A DNA stretch of 64,000 bases from assembly GCA_017428625.1 (NCBI GenBank), contig JAFRQM010000056.1, positions 1 through 64,000 of the forward strand, read 5' to 3'. The position numbers and the translations under genes were made by a program. The notes beneath the pieces are model-generated. The model saw nothing but the letters and a program-made list of their open reading frames with translations. It did no database searches and was not told the DNA's origin. Source of the DNA: Clostridia bacterium (GTDB lineage: Bacteria; Bacillota; Clostridia; Oscillospirales; Acutalibacteraceae). The stretch's first letter is position 1; the number at the start of each line of letters is the position of its first letter. Of the stretch, positions 41,493-50,457 are shown in pieces.

Positions 41493-43190
41493 TTATACCG
41501 GAAGCAAAACTTTGAAAATATCCGTGAACATACTGAGAATTTTTCTGAAGAAAGCGGTTATTGAGTCAAGAAAACCTGCCGGATTTTCCGCGTCGGAAAC
41601 AGCGCCGTCTGCCTGCGAGGGGAGAAACACATCTCTGTCGGGCAGGCTGAAATCGACGGTGAAACGGTCGAGCAGGGGGTAAAGAACCTCGCCTGCGACT
41701 TTGTAGGAATCCTCTTTGCCGAGACTTACCGCGTTGAAAAGCGGACTGAGTTCATCCGTGCCGATTTTGGTTCCGATAATACCGAGAAGCAGGTTGAGCC
41801 CGCTCCTGCCCGTTCTTGTAAGAATATACTGCAGCCCCGTGTTGAGACCTTTAACGAGTATTTCGCATTCGGGGTTTGAATCGGAGGGAATGTTCTCATC
41901 ACCGTAATAATGCACAGCCACAACCGCGCTCGCGAGTTCAATAAGCGAGCCGTAATCTGACTGAGGAAGCGATACGCCCTTGGAGGCGGCGAGTTTTTCT
42001 ATGCTGACGCCGTCGCCCGAATCATAAAGGGGCATAACGAGCGCGTCGTTGACGGCGTTGAAGAGGTTGTCAACGGCAACAGCAAGGGGACCGCCCGTAA
42101 CTTTAAGTTTGCCTTTGATGAAATCGGAAGAGGTGTATCTCAGTATTTTCTTTTCAACGGAATATCTGAAAAGACCGAGCGCAAATTCTTCAAAATCGCT
42201 TTCGAGCAAAGCCTTCTGGGCGTCTGTGTATCCGCTGACGAGTTCGTCGGTGTTGCATCTGTCGATTTTTTGCATTTTCAGATCCGCGCCTTCGGAAGAC
42301 ATAACCACCGACCTGTATTCAAGCGGATATGACGAAAGGGCGGTTGTAAGCACATCGTAAACCTGTTCACCGTTTTTGCCGGTGTAAGCCGCGACATCGT
42401 TGCCGTGTTCGTGCCCCGTGAAAACATATTTTATGCCCCACTGCGTGAACTGTTCGGCAACAGTCTCACTGTTTTTTATCAGAAAATCTTTCATCAGCAG
42501 ATGACCGAGATAAAGATGTTCCAGCAGTGGATGGTGCATCATATATATTATTTCTTTACCGTCTTTATGAGCCCGCAGAGCCTGCGATTTTATCCAGTCA
42601 AGAAGAGAGGAGTCAATACCGTCGCCGTCGTTGCCGGGGTCATTTGAATCCACGGCTATAAGACGGTAGTTACCGCCGATGTCAGCCGTATATGACGCGG
42701 TTTTTTCATCGTTTGCAAGAGCGGTGTCATAACCAAGCGCGGCGTAATACTTTCTGAAATCGTCACGCGAGGAGTTGAAATAGTCGTGATTGCCGGGAAC
42801 GACATAAACCGGGATTCCGCTTTCTTTTTCAAAATCGGCGAGCAGAGAGGCTGTGAAGCGGTGCTGCTCCCCAGTGCCGTTTCTTGTAAGGTCGCCCGTG
42901 ATTAAGATGAACTGCGCGCCGTTTTCAACGCTTTTATGCAGAAAATCTTTTGTGAGCGCTGCCGCCTGGTCATAAATGTTGCCCGAGCCCGACGCCTGAA
43001 AATACAGCTCGTTTTCGGGGTAATTTACATCGAGCGCCGTCTGCGTGTTGTCAATATGAATATCTGTGCCGACGGCGAAACGGACTGTGTCGCTTTGGGC
43101 GTGAACAGTGAAAAACAACTGAAAGACGCCGAGGAGCATTGTCAGGGAAAGGCTGACGGATAACGCTTTTGCAAAAAGTGATTTTTTCAT
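41493..43190 (-). CDS. Secreted calcineurin-like phosphoesterase
   Basis: 565 residues from ATG 43190 (GGAGG eight bases upstream). Signal peptide MKKSLFAKALSVSLSLTMLL to about 32. The metallophosphoesterase motifs are visible: GTDIHID, ITGDLTRNGTG, VPGNHDY, MHHPLLEH and FTGHEHGNDV. The C-terminal half is helical and not recognised. It ends in a hydrophobic/aromatic amphipathic helix (FLDSITAFFRKILSMFTDIF), a tail type seen on several exported proteins in this window. Substrate unknown; lipid head groups, nucleotides or teichoic-acid-like esters are possible. A separate unit upstream of the CotH-like gene on the same strand. Confidence 0.88.
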   Translation of the reverse strand: MKKSLFAKALSVSLSLTMLLGVFQLFFTVHAQSDTVRFAVGTDIHIDNTQTALDVNYPENELYFQASGSGNIYDQAAALTKDFLHKSVENGAQFILITGDLTRNGTGEQHRFTASLLADFEKESGIPVYVVPGNHDYFNSSRDDFRKYYAALGYDTALANDEKTASYTADIGGNYRLIAVDSNDPGNDGDGIDSSLLDWIKSQALRAHKDGKEIIYMMHHPLLEHLYLGHLLMKDFLIKNSETVAEQFTQWGIKYVFTGHEHGNDVAAYTGKNGEQVYDVLTTALSSYPLEYRSVVMSSEGADLKMQKIDRCNTDELVSGYTDAQKALLESDFEEFALGLFRYSVEKKILRYTSSDFIKGKLKVTGGPLAVAVDNLFNAVNDALVMPLYDSGDGVSIEKLAASKGVSLPQSDYGSLIELASAVVAVHYYGDENIPSDSNPECEILVKGLNTGLQYILTRTGRSGLNLLLGIIGTKIGTDELSPLFNAVSLGKEDSYKVAGEVLYPLLDRFTVDFSLPDRDVFLPSQADGAVSDAENPAGFLDSITAFFRKILSMFTDIFKVLLPV

Positions 43191-43246
43191 ATAAACCTCC
43201 GGTAAGTGCAGTTTATCTCGGAAAAGCAAGGTTTTGTCAGTGCGGG

Positions 43247-45067
43247 TTATTTGTTTTCAAGCCGGAAGAAAACAATTATTCTTTCAAACAGGTTGTTCAC
43301 GCCCGTGAGAATTTTTTTGCCGATTGAGACGGCGAAATTTGTTTTTACGGGATTTTCCTGAATTTTGCCGACATTGCCGTTCATATATTCCGCTCTCTGC
43401 GATGCGAAATCTCTGAGTGATTTTACGGACACTTCGAACTTTGCGGCAACCTCGTCAACATCCGCCGTGCCGAAAGTGTTTCGGCGGATATGATTCATAA
43501 CGGCTGAGGCTTTTATTGTTTGCGCGTATTCGTCAAATTTATTGCCGCTCCACGCACAGACCGCTTCGTAAACGCTTTCGTCCCATTGAGCCCTGCACTC
43601 GTCGATGAAATCCTGCTTTTTGGTCAGAACATTGAATATTCCGGGCTTTTCGTCAATATCCGCCGTTCCGAAAACGGTGTTTCTGTATTGACGGGAGTGG
43701 CAGACCGTGAAGAGTTCGGGATTTCTGTAATCAAGGCCGAATCTGGCGTCTCCGTTGTTTCCGAGCGCTATGTCGTAATCCCAGACGGGACCCGCGTGCA
43801 GTTTGCCGTCTTTTGTTGCGTCAAGGTAGAAATAAGTTGATGTGAGCCCCGTATCCATATTTGAGGTCCATTCGCTGATATCGTAATACTTTGCGAACGA
43901 TTCGATATCTATAAGGTCGGCGTAGTTTTCGCCGTCTGAATTTTTGCCGTTTTCGGAAAACGCGGCGTCTTCAAACCTCTGATAGTATCCGCTGATGAAC
44001 TCCATTTGTTTTTTGCTTGCGAATTCGGGGCTTTTCATAATGAAAGGCTGACCTGTTTTTGTAACAAAACCGCTTTTTTCTTCGGGGTATCTGTTGGCGA
44101 TTTCCATTTCAAGAACATAGCCGCCGTCTGCGGTATCGTCTTTGCCGGCGGGAATTGAGGCGTATTTGTATGTGCCCTCGAGCAGACCCGAGAATCTGCC
44201 GTAAACACCGCCCTGCGAAATGGTGTCCATATCAAAATCCTCGCCGTATTCGGCAAGGCAGATTTCTTCATTTATATCATCAAGATTCTCAACATCTATA
44301 CGGTTGCCGTCCGCTTCTATTTTGGAGGTAAGAAGGTAAGCGCCTAAATATTCGTTATTAACATAAAGGTCAACGGGAGCGCATTCGGGCGTGAAAGCAA
44401 GCCCTGCGTCAGCCGCCGCGTTGAAAACCACGGCGTTTCTCATAAGGGAGCGGTCGCCTTCGTTTGCTATAAGGCACCATTTTTTGCTTTTTGCCATACC
44501 GAGAATTTTCGCTTTTTTGTCAAGTTTTATATTGTAGGGCTTTTTGCTGCCGTTCCAGCTGGCGTTGCCTCTGCCTTTGATATAACTGAGCGCGGAGGTT
44601 TCGGTCTGCTCTTTGCCGTTTTCGTTTTTGATTGAGATTTCGCCCGGCTCTTTGCGGCTTTTGTCGGCGTGAACGGCCTTAAGACTGCCGCTTTCGGTTG
44701 TGATAAACACGGTGCCGACTCCGCTGCTCGCGACAACATTGTATTTATATTCCGCGCCGCCGCTTGTGATAGTGCCGCTCTGACCGAGGGGGACGACACT
44801 GCCACTTTCAAAATCGCTGCCGTTTAACTGCGCGGGAGAGGAAGACCAGACCGTGACGGCGGATAAATCCCAATAAGAAGGAATAAAAAAGAAATATTCG
44901 CCGTTTTCGGCTTTGAACCAGTCAACCGCCTGAAGTGAGTCCGCCGTTTGCGCTTCGCAGCCGACTGTCACGGTGAAATTATCGTCGGTTGAAGCCGTGA
45001 ACGAAAAGATACAGACGGATGAAAGAAAAATAAGAGCGGCAAGAATAATTGAAATGGTTTTTTTCAT
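43247..45067 (-). CDS. Secreted CotH-kinase family protein
   Basis: 606 residues from ATG 45067 (CGGAGG upstream). Signal peptide MKKTISIILAALIFLSSVCI to about 25. After an Ig-like opening, the CotH domain is clear: YIKGRGNASWNGSKKPYNIK, KILGMAKSKKWCLIANEGD, RSLMRNAVVFNAA and GPVWDYDIALGN. CotH proteins are atypical secreted protein kinases first known from spore coats, and are widespread in exported proteins of cellulose- and mucin-degrading Clostridia. It ends with an amphipathic tail (GVNNLFERIIVFF). A 57-base gap separates it from the phosphoesterase gene, so the two may be cotranscribed. Confidence 0.92.
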   Translation of the reverse strand: MKKTISIILAALIFLSSVCIFSFTASTDDNFTVTVGCEAQTADSLQAVDWFKAENGEYFFFIPSYWDLSAVTVWSSSPAQLNGSDFESGSVVPLGQSGTITSGGAEYKYNVVASSGVGTVFITTESGSLKAVHADKSRKEPGEISIKNENGKEQTETSALSYIKGRGNASWNGSKKPYNIKLDKKAKILGMAKSKKWCLIANEGDRSLMRNAVVFNAAADAGLAFTPECAPVDLYVNNEYLGAYLLTSKIEADGNRIDVENLDDINEEICLAEYGEDFDMDTISQGGVYGRFSGLLEGTYKYASIPAGKDDTADGGYVLEMEIANRYPEEKSGFVTKTGQPFIMKSPEFASKKQMEFISGYYQRFEDAAFSENGKNSDGENYADLIDIESFAKYYDISEWTSNMDTGLTSTYFYLDATKDGKLHAGPVWDYDIALGNNGDARFGLDYRNPELFTVCHSRQYRNTVFGTADIDEKPGIFNVLTKKQDFIDECRAQWDESVYEAVCAWSGNKFDEYAQTIKASAVMNHIRRNTFGTADVDEVAAKFEVSVKSLRDFASQRAEYMNGNVGKIQENPVKTNFAVSIGKKILTGVNNLFERIIVFFRLENK

Positions 45068-45454
45068 AAACTTAAAACCTCCGTTAGATTTACCTGAAAA
45101 CAGTATAAACAAAATGCGGATTGCAAGTCAATCCGAAAGCGCGTGAGCTTCCGGCGGATATTCCGGGCGGCAAATTGAAAAAACAACCGGTTTTGGCTTA
45201 AAAACAGACATATACAATTTCTTTTGTCTGTTTTACCGGAGAAAATCTGCATATTATTAAAGAAATATAAAATCCGTGTTCCGGAAACTGTTTTATTGCG
45301 ATTTTCCGAAAAGGCATCAACAATATAAATTTATCATAAAGGCGCGGTATTATCAAGCGAACGGTTACCGATTATTTTGAAGGAATGTGTTGATTATTTA
45401 CTTTATGTTATGGTATATTTTATTTATCGGAATAATTAACGGGAGGAATATGCC
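45068..45454. other. Divergent intergenic region
   Basis: About 390 bases between the divergent CotH-like and ceramidase-like genes. AT-rich in its right half, where TTGATT (about 45,391) and TATATT-like elements suggest the promoter of the ceramidase-like gene. No RNA gene or repeat was recognised. Confidence 0.4.
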
Positions 45455-47311
45455 GTGAAAAAGGAAAATATTTTGAAGTTTCTGAAAAGAACAACTGCTG
45501 TCGTCCTTTCCGCCGTGATGATTATGACCGCGTCCGTAAACGCTTTTGCAACCGACGGGGGCAAGGAGGGTTACGGATTTTTCGAACATGCCGTTGACAA
45601 TGTTTTCGGCGTTGTTCAGGACGGGCTTTTTGCCGTTCTCACAGCAATAAACATCCGTTTCGGAATACCGGACGCGAAAGACTACAAGGTCGGGGAGGGC
45701 GAATATTTCTACCCCGGAACAGACGGCAGAATTACGGGAACAGGCTGGAGCGCCGGATTTGCCGACAACAGCGTTATTCCCGAAAAATGGCGCCGCGACG
45801 CGCAGGGGAATCCGGACCCCGACGGATACTGCCTTGACAAAATGCACTGCGGCGGCGGATATCAGGCGGAAATTGACAAGATATATTCGGGACAGAACGT
45901 TAATGTTCTTGTTCTCTCAAACAACAGCGACGCAAACGGCAACGGAAAAAACGACATTATCATTATGATAAGCGTTGACGGCGTCGGCATCACAAGCGCT
46001 ACTTGCCGTGATATCAGAAAAGGCGTTGAGAAAAAACTGAAAGAATACGGCATAACCCACGGGGATATTCTTTCCTGCACGGTCAGCGCTACGCACTGCC
46101 ACGCGGGGCTGGATATTCAGGGAATGTATTGGAAGAGGATAATCGGCGTTCTTATAGCGAATCTTTTCAAGCGCTTTATTCCCGGTCAGTATATTCTTAC
46201 CCTTGAAGAAGATATGCACGACACCCTTGTTGACAAGGCATCCGACGCCGCGCAGAGAGCGTTCGCGGGAATGGAGAACGGAACACTCTCGTTTTTCAAC
46301 ACCGCCGAGGCAAACGGCGTGAGAGACAAGTTCAACAGCGGAGCGAAAACACAGAACAGGTTTTCGTCGTTTATCTTTGAATCCGGGAGCGGCAAAAAAA
46401 CAATTGTCTCGAACATAGGCGCTCACCCCGTATCCGCAAACGCGCAGAGCACACATATGACCGACTGCGATTATCCATACTATATGAAACTCGCGATGAA
46501 AGACGCCGGCTATGATTTTATGTTTATTCAGGGAACTCAGGCGGGCGTATCAACGGCTGACGCCGAAATCGGCAGGGAGGCCGAAGAGTGGGCGGCATCG
46601 AAGGCCCTTACAAGAGAAGAGTGGGTTGAGAGATACGGCGAAGAGGTTGCGGATGAGATGTATGAAAACTGCGAACCGGGCTTCGGAGATATGTATAAGA
46701 AGGGCTATGCCCTTGCGCATTTTGTGATTGACGCGGCACAGGAAAAAGAGGAAGTTGCTCCCATTGTGAATATAAAAACAACCGAAATTCTGCTTGACTG
46801 CGACTTCGGTCTTATGGAGGTAGGCGCCGCGACGGGCGTTCTCGGTTTTAACGCCGTGCGTTCATCAAGCGCCGAGAGCGGCTACGGAATTATGGTTGAA
46901 CTCGGTTATATTGAACTCGGCGAAGATGTTGCCTTTTTAACTGTTCCCGGCGAACTCGCGCCAGCCTGCGTTTACGGCACAAGAGAGGATTATGACGGCA
47001 GCACAAAGTGGGAAGGCCCGCAGTCATGGAGCGGTAAAAACTGGGAATACAGAACGCTTGAGGATATGGTGAGAGAGGCGTCGGGCGATGAAAATAAGCA
47101 GGTGCTCGTTATGGGTCTGACCAATGACGCCATAGGATACAACCTGCCCGACACGATTGCCACGCAGGGCATTCTCACTCCGCTTCTTATCTATAACGGC
47201 AGCGGCGGCAACGAGATTTCAAACTCAATGCTTATGACCGTTTCAGACAGGAGCGCGTCCGATATAGTAAAAGGATTCGGAAGCCTTCTTGAAGTTGATG
47301 TGAAAAAATAA
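45455..47311 (+). CDS. Secreted neutral/alkaline ceramidase-like hydrolase
   Basis: 618 residues; GTG 45455 with GGGAGG upstream. Signal peptide to about 32 (KRTTAVVLSAVMIMTASVNA FA). The neutral-ceramidase N-terminal domain is suggested by GTGWSAGF, IMISVDGVGIT, the His-rich zinc motif SATHCHAG, and a later IGAHPVSANAQS and FLTVPGELAP. It lacks a complete C-terminal Ig-like domain of the classic enzymes. Such enzymes cleave N-acyl lipids; host-derived sphingolipids are the likely target of a gut organism, but the substrate is inferred. Divergent from the CotH-like gene; a strong terminator follows. Confidence 0.85.
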   Translation: MKKENILKFLKRTTAVVLSAVMIMTASVNAFATDGGKEGYGFFEHAVDNVFGVVQDGLFAVLTAINIRFGIPDAKDYKVGEGEYFYPGTDGRITGTGWSAGFADNSVIPEKWRRDAQGNPDPDGYCLDKMHCGGGYQAEIDKIYSGQNVNVLVLSNNSDANGNGKNDIIIMISVDGVGITSATCRDIRKGVEKKLKEYGITHGDILSCTVSATHCHAGLDIQGMYWKRIIGVLIANLFKRFIPGQYILTLEEDMHDTLVDKASDAAQRAFAGMENGTLSFFNTAEANGVRDKFNSGAKTQNRFSSFIFESGSGKKTIVSNIGAHPVSANAQSTHMTDCDYPYYMKLAMKDAGYDFMFIQGTQAGVSTADAEIGREAEEWAASKALTREEWVERYGEEVADEMYENCEPGFGDMYKKGYALAHFVIDAAQEKEEVAPIVNIKTTEILLDCDFGLMEVGAATGVLGFNAVRSSSAESGYGIMVELGYIELGEDVAFLTVPGELAPACVYGTREDYDGSTKWEGPQSWSGKNWEYRTLEDMVREASGDENKQVLVMGLTNDAIGYNLPDTIATQGILTPLLIYNGSGGNEISNSMLMTVSDRSASDIVKGFGSLLEVDVKK

Positions 47312-47331
47312 ATCCGGAGGCATATAATAAC

Positions 47332-47370
47332 AGCCGGGCTGACCTGAACGGTCAGCCCGGCTTCGGTTGT
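47332..47370 (+). terminator. Terminator after the ceramidase-like gene
   Basis: AGCCGGGCTGACC (47,332-47,344) pairs with GGTCAGCCCGGCT (47,350-47,362), a 13-bp stem, followed by TCGGTTGTAA. Confidence 0.8.
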
Positions 47371-47528
47371 AATATAAGTATTTCAGTAATTCGTGCTGTT
47401 GTTTTTGCAAAAAGCATAATCATTGACAAATAAAGTCTGCGCCGCCGTCAGTTAACAATTATTTAATTTGATTTTGCGGTTTTTGTTTGCTATCATAATA
47501 ATACGGAACAAAACAAGGCGGTGATAAT

Positions 47529-48419
47529 ATGAAATTCAATTTGGGAAAGGAACTGCAATCGCTGAAACCTTTGAATTTTGCGGCGCTGACCCTCGCGGGC
47601 ATAATCTATGCGACAGGCGTAACGGTCTTTATAGCGCCCGTGAGTTTGTATGACAGCGGTATGTCCGGCACATCCATGCTTCTCGGTCAGGTTACGCCGC
47701 CGTTTCTTCCTCTCTCGTTCTTTCTTATTATTCTCAACGTGCCGCTGTTTCTTTACGGTTTTCGCAGGCAGGGGCTCGCTTCAACAATCTACTCAATTTA
47801 CACCGTCGGGGTTTACGCGCTTTTTGCATGGCTTATTACCGATGTTCTTCCCGTTGATGTGAGCATCGCTTCTCCTCTCGCGGGCAGGGATCTGCTTTTG
47901 TGCGCGATTTTCGGAGGAGTGATTTCGGGCGCGGGCAGCGGCCTTGCCATACGCTACGGCGGAGCGGTTGACGGCATTGAAATAATTGCGGTGATATTCG
48001 CGAAAAAGCTCGGGCTGACCGTCGGAACGTTTATGATGATTTACAATGTTATTCTTTATGTAATCTGCGGCGCGGTTATACGCAGCTGGGTTCTGCCGCT
48101 GTATTCGATAGTTACCTGCGTGGCGGCGCTGAAAACCATTGACGCCATAGTAGAAGGCTTTGACCGCGCTAAATGCGCGATGATTGTCACGACAAAACCG
48201 CTTGAAATCGGACTTGAACTCAGTGAGGCTTTTGAAAGCGGCGTAACACAGGTTGACGCGCGCGGAGGTTATTCGCAGCAGGAAAAAGCAATTATATATT
48301 TTGTTGTAAACCGTTTTCAGGTAACAAAAATGAAAAGCATAGTCCACTCCGTTGACCCGAAAGCGTTTATTTCCATAAGCGAGGTCGTGGATGTTTTCAG
48401 AGCGGAAAAAGATAAATAA
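47529..48419 (+). CDS. YitT family membrane protein (DUF161 + DUF2179)
   Basis: 296 residues. Five or six transmembrane helices (LNFAALTLAGIIYATGVTVF; ILNVPLFLYGF; YTVGVYALFAWLITDVLP; IFGGVISGAGSGLAIRYGG; YNVILYVICGAVI). The family signature GGAVDGIEIIAVIFAKK is present. The cytosolic C-terminal DUF2179 domain (CAMIVTTKPLEIGLELSEAF) carries the GVTxxDARGGYS motif. The family is common in Firmicutes and its transport role is unknown. AAGGCGGTGATAAT precedes ATG 47529. A single-gene unit with a terminator at 48,449. Confidence 0.93.
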   Translation: MKFNLGKELQSLKPLNFAALTLAGIIYATGVTVFIAPVSLYDSGMSGTSMLLGQVTPPFLPLSFFLIILNVPLFLYGFRRQGLASTIYSIYTVGVYALFAWLITDVLPVDVSIASPLAGRDLLLCAIFGGVISGAGSGLAIRYGGAVDGIEIIAVIFAKKLGLTVGTFMMIYNVILYVICGAVIRSWVLPLYSIVTCVAALKTIDAIVEGFDRAKCAMIVTTKPLEIGLELSEAFESGVTQVDARGGYSQQEKAIIYFVVNRFQVTKMKSIVHSVDPKAFISISEVVDVFRAEKDK

Positions 48420-48448
48420 TGTAGAATCCAAAATAAGAGGCAATAAAG

Positions 48449-48490
48449 AACCGGTCCCCGTTGTCGATAAGCGCAGGGACCGGTTTGGTT
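48449..48490 (+). terminator. Terminator after the YitT gene
   Basis: AACCGGTCCC (48,449-48,458) pairs with GGGACCGGTT (48,476-48,485), followed by TGGTTTTACG. Confidence 0.75.
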
Positions 48491-48583
48491 TTACGGTTAA
48501 TGCAATGTTATAAATATAGACGGTTGCTCTCATAAACGGGCATATGTGCCCACCTGACAGCAGTTATTTTAATAACAGCCTGA

Positions 48584-48934
48584 TTATTTGTTTTCTTTCG
48601 CGGTGTTAATTGAGGATATGAGCATAACACGAATACTTGCACAATCAGAATCAAGTTTTTTAAACCGGCTTTCATCAATATACCCTGTTCTGAACAGAAG
48701 TTCAAGCCAATACCCGGTTTCATTTGCTTCTTTAAGCGCAATCTGTAATTTAGCAATAAAATCTGCTTTTCCGTGAGCATATTGTGCTTCTCTGATGTTA
48801 GCGCCGATTGATGTGCCGCTGCGACCTATTTGGTTGGAAATAATGCTCTCGTGTTTTGTCTTGAGGTCTTTGACAAGATTTATGATTTCAACAGCAAAAT
48901 CGAGAGTTTGTGTGCGGAGTTTTGATTCTTGCAC
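48584..48934 (-). CDS. Four-helix-bundle (S23/IVS-type) protein
   Basis: 116 residues from GTG 48934, preferred because AAAGGA lies about eight bases upstream; the open frame continues through the hairpin array to 49,054 but that part is not protein-like. Family signatures: TLDFAVEIINLVKDL, SNQIGRSGTSIGANI, REAQYAHGKADFIAKLQIA, ETGYWLELL. The family, first described from 23S rRNA intervening sequences and related to the Avd accessory protein, forms pentameric four-helix bundles of uncertain function. It is a stand-alone gene next to a striking hairpin array. Confidence 0.88.
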   Translation of the reverse strand: MQESKLRTQTLDFAVEIINLVKDLKTKHESIISNQIGRSGTSIGANIREAQYAHGKADFIAKLQIALKEANETGYWLELLFRTGYIDESRFKKLDSDCASIRVMLISSINTAKENK

Positions 48935-48949
48935 AGTTGTTTGTCCTTT

Positions 48950-49095
48950 CAGTGAAGTTTGTGCTTCGCACAAGTGAAGTAATGCCTTCGGCATAATGAA
49001 GTTTTCTGCTTCGCAGAAAGTGAAGTTAAGTGTGCCGCAAACGCCCGCAGGCACTTCATGGGCCGCAGGCTCGCTTCACGCGCGCAAGCGCACTT
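48950..49095 (-). repeat. Array of short hairpins spaced by AGTGAAG
   Basis: Successive small palindromes TGTGC-TTC-GCACA, ATGCC-TTC-GGCAT and TTCTGC-TTC-GCAGAA are separated by AGTGAAGT-like spacers at a period of about 22 bases. They continue with Pro/Gly-codon-like GC-rich stems (GCCCGCAGGC, CCGCAGG, GCGCAAGCGC), each still followed by ACTTCA/CTTCAC. It lies directly upstream of the four-helix-bundle gene and may form its leader. Confidence 0.75.
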
Positions 49096-49100
49096 AATTG

Positions 49101-49130
49101 AAAAAGGACTTGCCGAAGCAAGTCCTTTTT
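49101..49130 (-). terminator. Terminator of tRNA-Ser
   Basis: AAAAAGGACTTGC pairs with GCAAGTCCTTTTT. Directly beyond the tRNA 3' end on the minus strand. Confidence 0.85.
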
Positions 49131-49131
49131 C

Positions 49132-49219
49132 TGGCGGAGAGTTAGGGATTCGAACCCTAGGTGCATTTCTGCACACAGCATTTCGAGTGCTGCACCTTCG
49201 ACCACTCGGACAACTCTCC
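49132..49219 (-). tRNA. tRNA-Ser (CGA)
   Basis: On the minus strand the 88 bases fold as a class-II tRNA: acceptor GGAGAGT/ACTCTCC, a D-arm with GAGTGGTCGAAGG, the anticodon stem CAGCA/TGCTG with loop CTCGAAA (anticodon CGA, serine UCG), a long variable arm (TGTGCAGAAATGCACC), the T-arm TTCGAAT, and encoded GCCA at the 3' end. A strong terminator follows immediately. Confidence 0.95.
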
Positions 49220-49331
49220 ATACGGTCAAATTATGTGCCACCGGCGGTTTTCATCCCGGCGGCTTGATTATTCTATCAAATAAGTCGGGGTTTGTCAACC
49301 GGAACAGCGGTGTATTTCTGTCAATCATTTG

Positions 49332-49361
49332 TTGACAATATTATGTAATTCATATTATAAT
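49332..49361 (+). promoter_or_regulatory. Promoter of the galM gene
   Basis: TTGACA (49,332-49,337) and TATAAT (49,356-49,361) with an 18-base spacer, 37 bases before the galM start. Confidence 0.8.
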
Positions 49362-49397
49362 TAAGGAGTTAAATAAAAGAACCGGGAGGGGCTTGAA

Positions 49398-50438
49398 ATG
49401 ATTGAAAAAAGTTTTTACGGCAAAACGGCGGGCGGTGAGGATGTTTTTCTTTACAGAATAACGAATCACCCGGGCTCATGTGTCGATTTGCTGACATACG
49501 GCGCGACGGTTGACCGTATCTGTGTGCCCGACAAAAACGGCGACCTTGCCGATATTCTTATCGGATTTGACGACATTGAAGGTCACGAAACAAGGTCGAA
49601 TTATCAGGGGCAGACAGTCGGCAGATACGCAAACCGTATTGAAAACGGCATTTTTTCGATAGACGGCGTTGAATACAAACTCACGCAGAATGAGAAAGGC
49701 AAAACATGCCTTCACGGCGGCGGAGAACTTTCCCACTCGGTGTGGAAAGCGATTATAACAGATGACAACGCGGTTGAAATGTCATACAGCAGCCCCGACG
49801 GAGCGCAGGGTTTTCCCGGTAATGTTGATTTCAGGGTGATATTCACTTTCTCAGACAGGAATGAACTCAAAATCGACTACTCTGCAAAAACGGATAAAAA
49901 GACCGTAATCAACCTTACGAACCACGCGTATTTTAATCTTGACGGCGAGGGCAGCGGCGATATTCTCGGCACGGAGCTTAAAATCGACGCGGACCGGTTC
50001 ACTCCCACGGACGCAGACAGTATTCCCACGGGCGAATTGAAAGATGTCGCGGGAACGGCGTTTGATTTCAGAGAGCCGAAACCCATCGGCAGAGACATAG
50101 GTGCGGATGATGAACAACTTAAAATGTGCAAAGGCTATGACCACAATTTCTGCCTCAATGAAGGCGACGGACCCGCCGTTACGGCATACAGCCCGCTCAG
50201 CGGAAGAGCAATGGATGTTTATACCGACCTTGTCGGAGTTCAGCTTTACACAGGGAATTTTCTTGACGGTTCAAGAGCGGGCAAGGGCGGCAAACCCATC
50301 GAAAAGCACGCAGGCTTCTGCCTTGAAACGCAGTTCTACCCCAACACGCCCAACACGCCCTCATTCCCGCAGTGCACGGTTGAGGCGGGCGGAAAATTCG
50401 AATCGACCACAATGTTTAAATTTTATATCAGGAAATAA
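49398..50438 (+). CDS. galM: Aldose 1-epimerase
   Basis: 346 residues, the usual length. It interconverts alpha and beta anomers of hexoses such as galactose in the Leloir pathway. Family motifs: LLTYGATVDRICVPD, GQTVGRYANRIENG, LHGGGELSHSVWKA, the catalytic His in VINLTNHAYFNLDGEGSG, CKGYDHNFCL and the catalytic Glu in HAGFCLETQFYPNTPN. GGGAGGGGC precedes ATG 49398. It stands without other galactose genes; the HerA-like ATPase follows 19 bases later and probably shares the transcript. Confidence 0.95.
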   Translation: MIEKSFYGKTAGGEDVFLYRITNHPGSCVDLLTYGATVDRICVPDKNGDLADILIGFDDIEGHETRSNYQGQTVGRYANRIENGIFSIDGVEYKLTQNEKGKTCLHGGGELSHSVWKAIITDDNAVEMSYSSPDGAQGFPGNVDFRVIFTFSDRNELKIDYSAKTDKKTVINLTNHAYFNLDGEGSGDILGTELKIDADRFTPTDADSIPTGELKDVAGTAFDFREPKPIGRDIGADDEQLKMCKGYDHNFCLNEGDGPAVTAYSPLSGRAMDVYTDLVGVQLYTGNFLDGSRAGKGGKPIEKHAGFCLETQFYPNTPNTPSFPQCTVEAGGKFESTTMFKFYIRK

Positions 50439-50457
50439 ATACTGGGAGGAATACTAA

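Noticed and set aside
45398..45847. A 149-codon minus-strand frame opposite the ceramidase-like gene.
   Set aside because: Its composition is that of a reverse shadow of a GC-rich gene, with no RBS and no family resemblance; the plus-strand gene has a signal peptide and enzyme motifs.
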